DNA of 64,000 nt from Diadophis punctatus similis (taxonomy: Eukaryota > Chordata > Lepidosauria > Squamata > Dipsadidae). Where the stretch lies: positions 3,682,045 through 3,746,044 of the forward strand of contig JALIGW010000058.1 of NCBI GenBank assembly GCA_023053685.1, read 5' to 3'. A program made the translations under genes and the position numbers. How positions within the stretch are numbered: position 1 is the first letter of the stretch; the number at the start of each line of letters is the position of its first letter. Below are positions 38,736 through 64,000 of the stretch, piece after piece. The notes under the pieces are model-generated. The model was not told the DNA's origin. It ran no database searches and worked only from the letters and a program-made list of their open reading frames with translations.

Positions 38736-39050
38736 CTTTTCTATCCTGCTCTACGGAGTGGAGAGTTGGTCTCAGACAGAAAGCCACTTGAAGAGACTAG
38801 AAGCATTTGAAATGTGGATTTACAGGCGGCTGTTACGTATAAGCTGGGTTGACAAAATCAGAAACGAGGAGGTGATAAGCCGCCTGGGAAAGCCAAGGGA
38901 AACCATTAAAACCATTAAAAAGTGAAAGTTAGAATATTTCAGATATGTGATGTGACACCTGGAAAAATACGGCATACTTCCCTTAATCCTCCAAGGAAAG
39001 ATTGAAGGCAAATGAAGAACATCATGGCTTCAAAATCTAAGGGACTAGTT
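38736..39050 (+). mobile_element. RTE-clade-like LINE C-terminal fragment
   Basis: A decayed frame reads LYGVESWSQTESHLKRLEAF, EMWIYRRLLRISWVDKIRN and EEVISRLGK. This domain layout is seen at the end of Bov-B and other RTE-like proteins. It differs from the Bov-B piece at 11205. The exact clade is uncertain. Confidence 0.65.
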
Positions 39051-39159
39051 TGGACAATACTCAACAGCACTTTTTCGTGTGGTTGTTGATAAAAATAGGA
39101 TATCCTATAAAAACAGGATCGCCAACGTCCGATGATGGATATGGCACAAGAAGAATGGA

Positions 39160-39245
39160 AATTCTCAGTCATCCAGATCATGGTTGTCCCAAAGGTGCTT
39201 TTTTAAGAGGCAACTGGACTTTCTTTGAAGACTTTGAGAAACAAT

Positions 39246-39276
<31 letters not shown>

Positions 39277-40625
39277 GAGTTGGAAGGGATCTTGGAGGTC
39301 TTCTAGTCCAACCCCCTGCTTAGGCAGGAAACCCTACACCACTTCAGACAAATGGTTATCCAACATCTTCTTAAAAGCTTCCAGTGTTGGAGCATTCACA
39401 ACTTCTGAAGAAAAGCTGTTCCACGGATTAATTGTTCTGTCAGGAAATTTCTCCTTAGTTCTAAGTTGCTTCTCTCCTTGTTTAGTTTCCACCCATTACT
39501 TCTTGTTCTACCTTCAGGTGCTTTGGAGAATAGTTTGACTCTCTCTTCTTTGTGGCAACCCCTGAGATATTGGAACACTGCTATCATGTCTCCCCTGGTC
39601 CTTCTTTTCATTAAACTAGACATACCCAGTTCCTGCAACCGTTCTTCATGTTTTAGCCTCCAGTCCCCTAATCCTCTTTGTTGCTCTTCTCTGCACTCTT
39701 TCTAGAGTCTCAACATCCTTTTTACATCGTGGCGACCAAAACTGAATGCAGTATTCCAAGTGTGGCCTTACCAAGGCATTATAAAGTGGTATTAACACTT
39801 CACGTAATCTTGATTCTATCCCTCTGTTAATGCAGCCTAGAACTGTGTTGGCTTTTTTGGCAGCTGCTGCACACTGCTGGCTCATATTTAAATGGTTATC
39901 CACTAGGACTCCAAGATCCCTCTCGCAGTTACTACTGTTGAGCAAGGTACCACATATACTGTACCTGTGCATTTTGTTTTTCTTGCCTAAATGTAGAACC
40001 TTACTTTTTTCACCATTGAATTTCATTTTGTTAGATAGCGCCCAATGTTCAAGTCTGTCAAGATCCTTCTGTATCTTGAGCCTATCTTCTGGAGAGTTGG
40101 CTATTCCTGCCAGTTTGGTGTCATCTGCAAATTTGATGAGTTCCCCATCTATCCCCTCGTCCAGGTCATTGATGAAGATGTTGAAGAGTACTGGGCCTAA
40201 AACAGAGCCTTGAGGTGCTCCACTGCATACTTCCCTCCATGTAGATGCAGTTCCATTGAGCACTACATGTTGAGTGTGGTTGGTTAGCCAGTTTTGCATC
40301 CATCTGGTGGTGTTGCTGTCCATCCCACATTTTTCTACTTTATCTAGTAGTAGGTTATGGTCTACTTTATCAAATGCCTTACTGAAGTCCAAGTAAACCA
40401 CATCGACAGCATTCCTCTGGTCCACTAATTTTGTCACTTTGTCAAAGAATGCAATAAGATTAGTCTGGCATGATCTGTTCAAGTCCAAGAATCTTCTTCA
40501 GCTCTGACTGGATGGAGGGGAATGGAAGGATTCCATCCAGTCAAAGCTGAAGAATTTTCTTGGATGAGAAGTCTTCAACCCCCCCCCCCCCCCCCCAGAA
40601 AATCCAGTTGCCTCTTGAAAAAGAA
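39160..40625 (-). mobile_element. Penelope-like P2 remnant split by CR1
   Basis: P2 terminal sequence lies on both sides of the CR1: CATGGTTGTCCCAAAGGTGC and AGAGGCAACTGGACTTTC at 39160-39240, and CTGACTGGATGGAGGGGAAT to CCAGTTGCCTCTTGAAAAAG at 40500-40625. Confidence 0.65.
39241..40488 (-). mobile_element. CR1 LINE, 3' part, young copy with AAC tail
   Basis: An open frame of 280 residues (40488-39646) covers [23 protein letters not shown] and the catalytic [13 protein letters not shown] small deletion then breaks the frame before the last 100 residues. The 3' tail is (AAC)n at 39243-39276. By eye it is nearly identical to 34150-35250. Confidence 0.93.
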
Positions 40626-41454
40626 ACCCAAATTTTTATCACCTCATTGTGAGGGGTCATTGTGACAGTCAACAATCCCTCTGCCATTTACTGGCTTCCA
40701 ACTTTTGATCTAAGCAGGAAGACAGCAGGCCCTTCATCATCTTCTCTGGAGTGGTCCCCAACAGTCAGCTGGAATGCTCCATTCTCCCCAGTAAAAATTC
40801 TGTGATTACCTATTGTAAAAAAGGATATTGAAATAGAAGCGTTTACGGGTTATGCCTAGAAGCTCACAAAAACAGCTCGGAACTTTCTCCTGCAAAGTTG
40901 GGAAACCGCGGCTGGTTAGATGCCGTTTAATGGGGCACACTTGGGAATGTCGAAATATGCTGTGGTTCCTCTTAAATTGGCTGCTTTAACGGGGCCTGTG
41001 AGCCCACATTCCAATAATGAGGCTGGCGATTTTATTTCACCAGGCTGATGATGGGTCTCAATGGAGTCCTAAGAGCAGCTTGGAAATTTAGGCATTTGCT
41101 GAGACGGATACCTTGCTTCTCGGCATGCCTGCTTCTTCTTAAAAATTGAGAGGAAAAAAGAGAAGGAGGCAGGGACGAATGCTGGATCCCAATAGAGCCT
41201 TCCGAGCTCAGTGGTACCATGGCAGGATATCCCTCGGGCAAAACTGAGTTAACTGGACCGTTCATGCGTTTCAGTTTAAAACAGCTTTCTGTGCTGCCAA
41301 ATGGAGGTGAGTAAGTTTAGTCTGGAAAGAAAGGTACAATTTTCCTTTACTAGTCTCCTAAGAACTATATTCCAAGAGTTTCAGCAAAATATTGCTGGAA
41401 AGAAAAACCAGTTGTGCTGCATCTTTGAGCAATACATTCAAAATCTTAGCTGGC
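40626..41454. other. No recognised feature
   Basis: Unique-looking DNA downstream of RAD21L1. No exon could be supported. Confidence 0.35.
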
Positions 41455-41522
41455 TGGAGAATTCTGGGAGTTGAAGTCCACAAGTCTTAAAGTAGCCAAG
41501 TTTGGGGAACCCTGCCTTAGGA
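41455..41522. mobile_element. Half of the palindromic hAT MITE
   Basis: GAATTCTGGGAGTTGAAGTC then AGCCAAGTTTGGGGAACCCTG, one arm of the element at 7991-8096. Confidence 0.7.
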
Positions 41523-42299
41523 TATTGCAGACGCCTCTTCCCTTGGAGTCTTTAAACAGAGGCTGGACAGAATTTGGCATGGATACAGCAGCAGTCGAAG
41601 CTTGTCCTGCAGTTCTTATAATGACCAAATTAACTCTTTAAAAAAAACCACTGTGCTTCTCTGTGGTGTTTAAGACATTTAATAAATTAAATTAAGACCA
41701 CATTATAGTCCAAAGCTTTCAAGAACAAAATAACGTACAGTAAAATCCATAGTTTAAACCAGCATGGATAAATATCGTAATTAAGACACAGCTTAAACAC
41801 CTTTCCACATTATTTCATCATATTCTTACTCCCCCCAATGCTTTCTGCTGGGCAAATTATTTTATCTTATCATTTCATCCTTCTTAGATAAGAAGGAAAG
41901 AGCCAGCCAGGAGAGTCAGATAAGGTCCAAGATGAAGAGAAGGGAAGAACTGGCGCCCCACCTATATTATTTTTGGCTTGAAAAAGTGGAACTTTGGAGA
42001 CAGCATTCTTGCTCCATATCTACCCCTTTCAGGGAATGCCTGAAAGCAGGCAGCTCGGTAAATAAGCACGAAGATCTAAAAATAAGCAAACTTAACGTGA
42101 AGAAACAAGTAGTCCGTGTAACTTTTAATACTGGTTAAAACCCGCCCTTTTCTTAACTTTCAGCTTGCGGCTTGACTGCTAGGCAGGCTACTTACATTAC
42201 AGCTTAATCATTGCTAGTTGTCTCTACTTGACTCAGAGAAGGGATGCTGAATTTTGCTTAAAGGGAACACACAGTTTCCAAGAAGGCCTTCTCTGGCCT

Positions 42300-63393
<21,094 letters not shown>

Positions 63394-63667
63394 CTATTGG
63401 AAAGGAAGAAAATGAACTGAAGAAAGGGTTTTAGGAAATGCTACATGACTGGACCGTAATGTCCTAATTCACAAAATGTATCCATATAATATTTTAATAT
63501 ATTTGGTCCTAATTAAATTGCACTTCCACCGCCTTTCACTTACCACTCCATAAAGAGATTAAGAAATGGTTAGTAGCACAGATTTAGCAACAAGGGCTGC
63601 TTCAGTTACTACATTCATCTGTCTTCATCCCAAAAATACAATTCAAGAATTAGAAACTAACAATGTA

Positions 63668-64000
63668 CAGGTAGTCCTCGACTTACGACCATAATTGAGC
63701 CCAACATTTCTGTTGCTAAGTGAGACATTTGTTAAGTGAATTTTGCCCCATTTAACAACCTTTCTGGCCACAGTTGTTAAAAGAATGTTAAGTCAATCAC
63801 TGTTGGTTAGTAACAGGGTTGTTAAGTGAATAGGGCTTTGCTTGTCAGAAGGTCGCAAAAGAGGATCATATGACCCCGGGACAGGGCAACCTTCAAAAGT
63901 ACATGCCAGTTGCCAAGTGTCTGAATTTTGATCATGTGACCACAGGGATGCTACAATGGTTGTAAGTGTGAAAAATGGTCATAAATCACTTTTTTCAGTG
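63668..64000 (-). mobile_element. TA-target MITE M1, copy 13, cut by window edge
   Basis: GTA|CAGGTAGTCCTCGACTTACG, running to the window end in reverse orientation. Confidence 0.9.

Noticed and set aside
63544..63660. Possible upstream RAD21L1 exon with a GTAAGT donor
   Set aside because: The translation has no kleisin-like sequence and does not supply the two bases needed to complete the first codon of the exon at 63393.

Overview
The window is eukaryotic and comes from a squamate reptile, most likely a snake. The sequence shows Sauria-type tRNA SINEs, a Bov-B (RTE) LINE tail, several young CR1 LINE copies, L2 LINE tails, Penelope-like fragments, many hAT and TA-target MITEs, a Helitron, and long GATA/GACA (Bkm-type) arrays. 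A CR1 tail that runs into an AATAG microsatellite is a pattern known from colubroid snakes. The clade assignment is inference. Well over half of the window is repetitive.

One protein gene can be read with confidence. RAD21L1, the meiosis-specific kleisin subunit of cohesin, lies on the minus strand with ten exons between 63393 and 42300. Every splice phase matches, there are no internal stops, and the ten exons encode 430 residues plus the stop codon. The N-terminal exons lie beyond position 64000. One intron uses a GC donor. Another carries a 4.1 kb GATA/GACA array with at least two levels of higher-order structure. A GC-rich segment at about 29.4-30.1 kb ends in a perfect minus-strand splice donor. 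It could be the first exon of the next gene; SNPH would be expected from mammalian gene order.

Layout: 0-13.3 kb holds microsatellites, CR1 tail arrays, a triple nest of transposons, an inverted hAT copy, a Bov-B tail and a four-copy SINE/GGAA tandem. 13.3-19.3 kb holds a solo LTR, a Helitron carrying a dimeric minisatellite and a nested hAT element, a double hairpin and a 1.1 kb pyrimidine tract. 19.3-29 kb holds SINEs with amplified 67-bp modules, LINE and Penelope fragments and nested hAT/MITE pairs. 29-42 kb holds the GC-rich candidate exon, ATT and GATA arrays and two nearly identical CR1 copies in opposite orientation. 42.3-64 kb is RAD21L1, whose introns are full of MITEs, an L2, CR1, a solo LTR and the Bkm array.

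The main non-gene signals are a family of TA-target MITEs (about 16 copies) that has served as a landing site for other elements, many insertions dated by intact target-site duplications, and hammerhead-ribozyme-like motifs repeated about 15 times in Penelope-type repeats. I did not find a clearly new biological system. The best leads are the hammerhead-like repeats, the Bkm array inside a meiotic cohesin gene, and the SINE module amplification.
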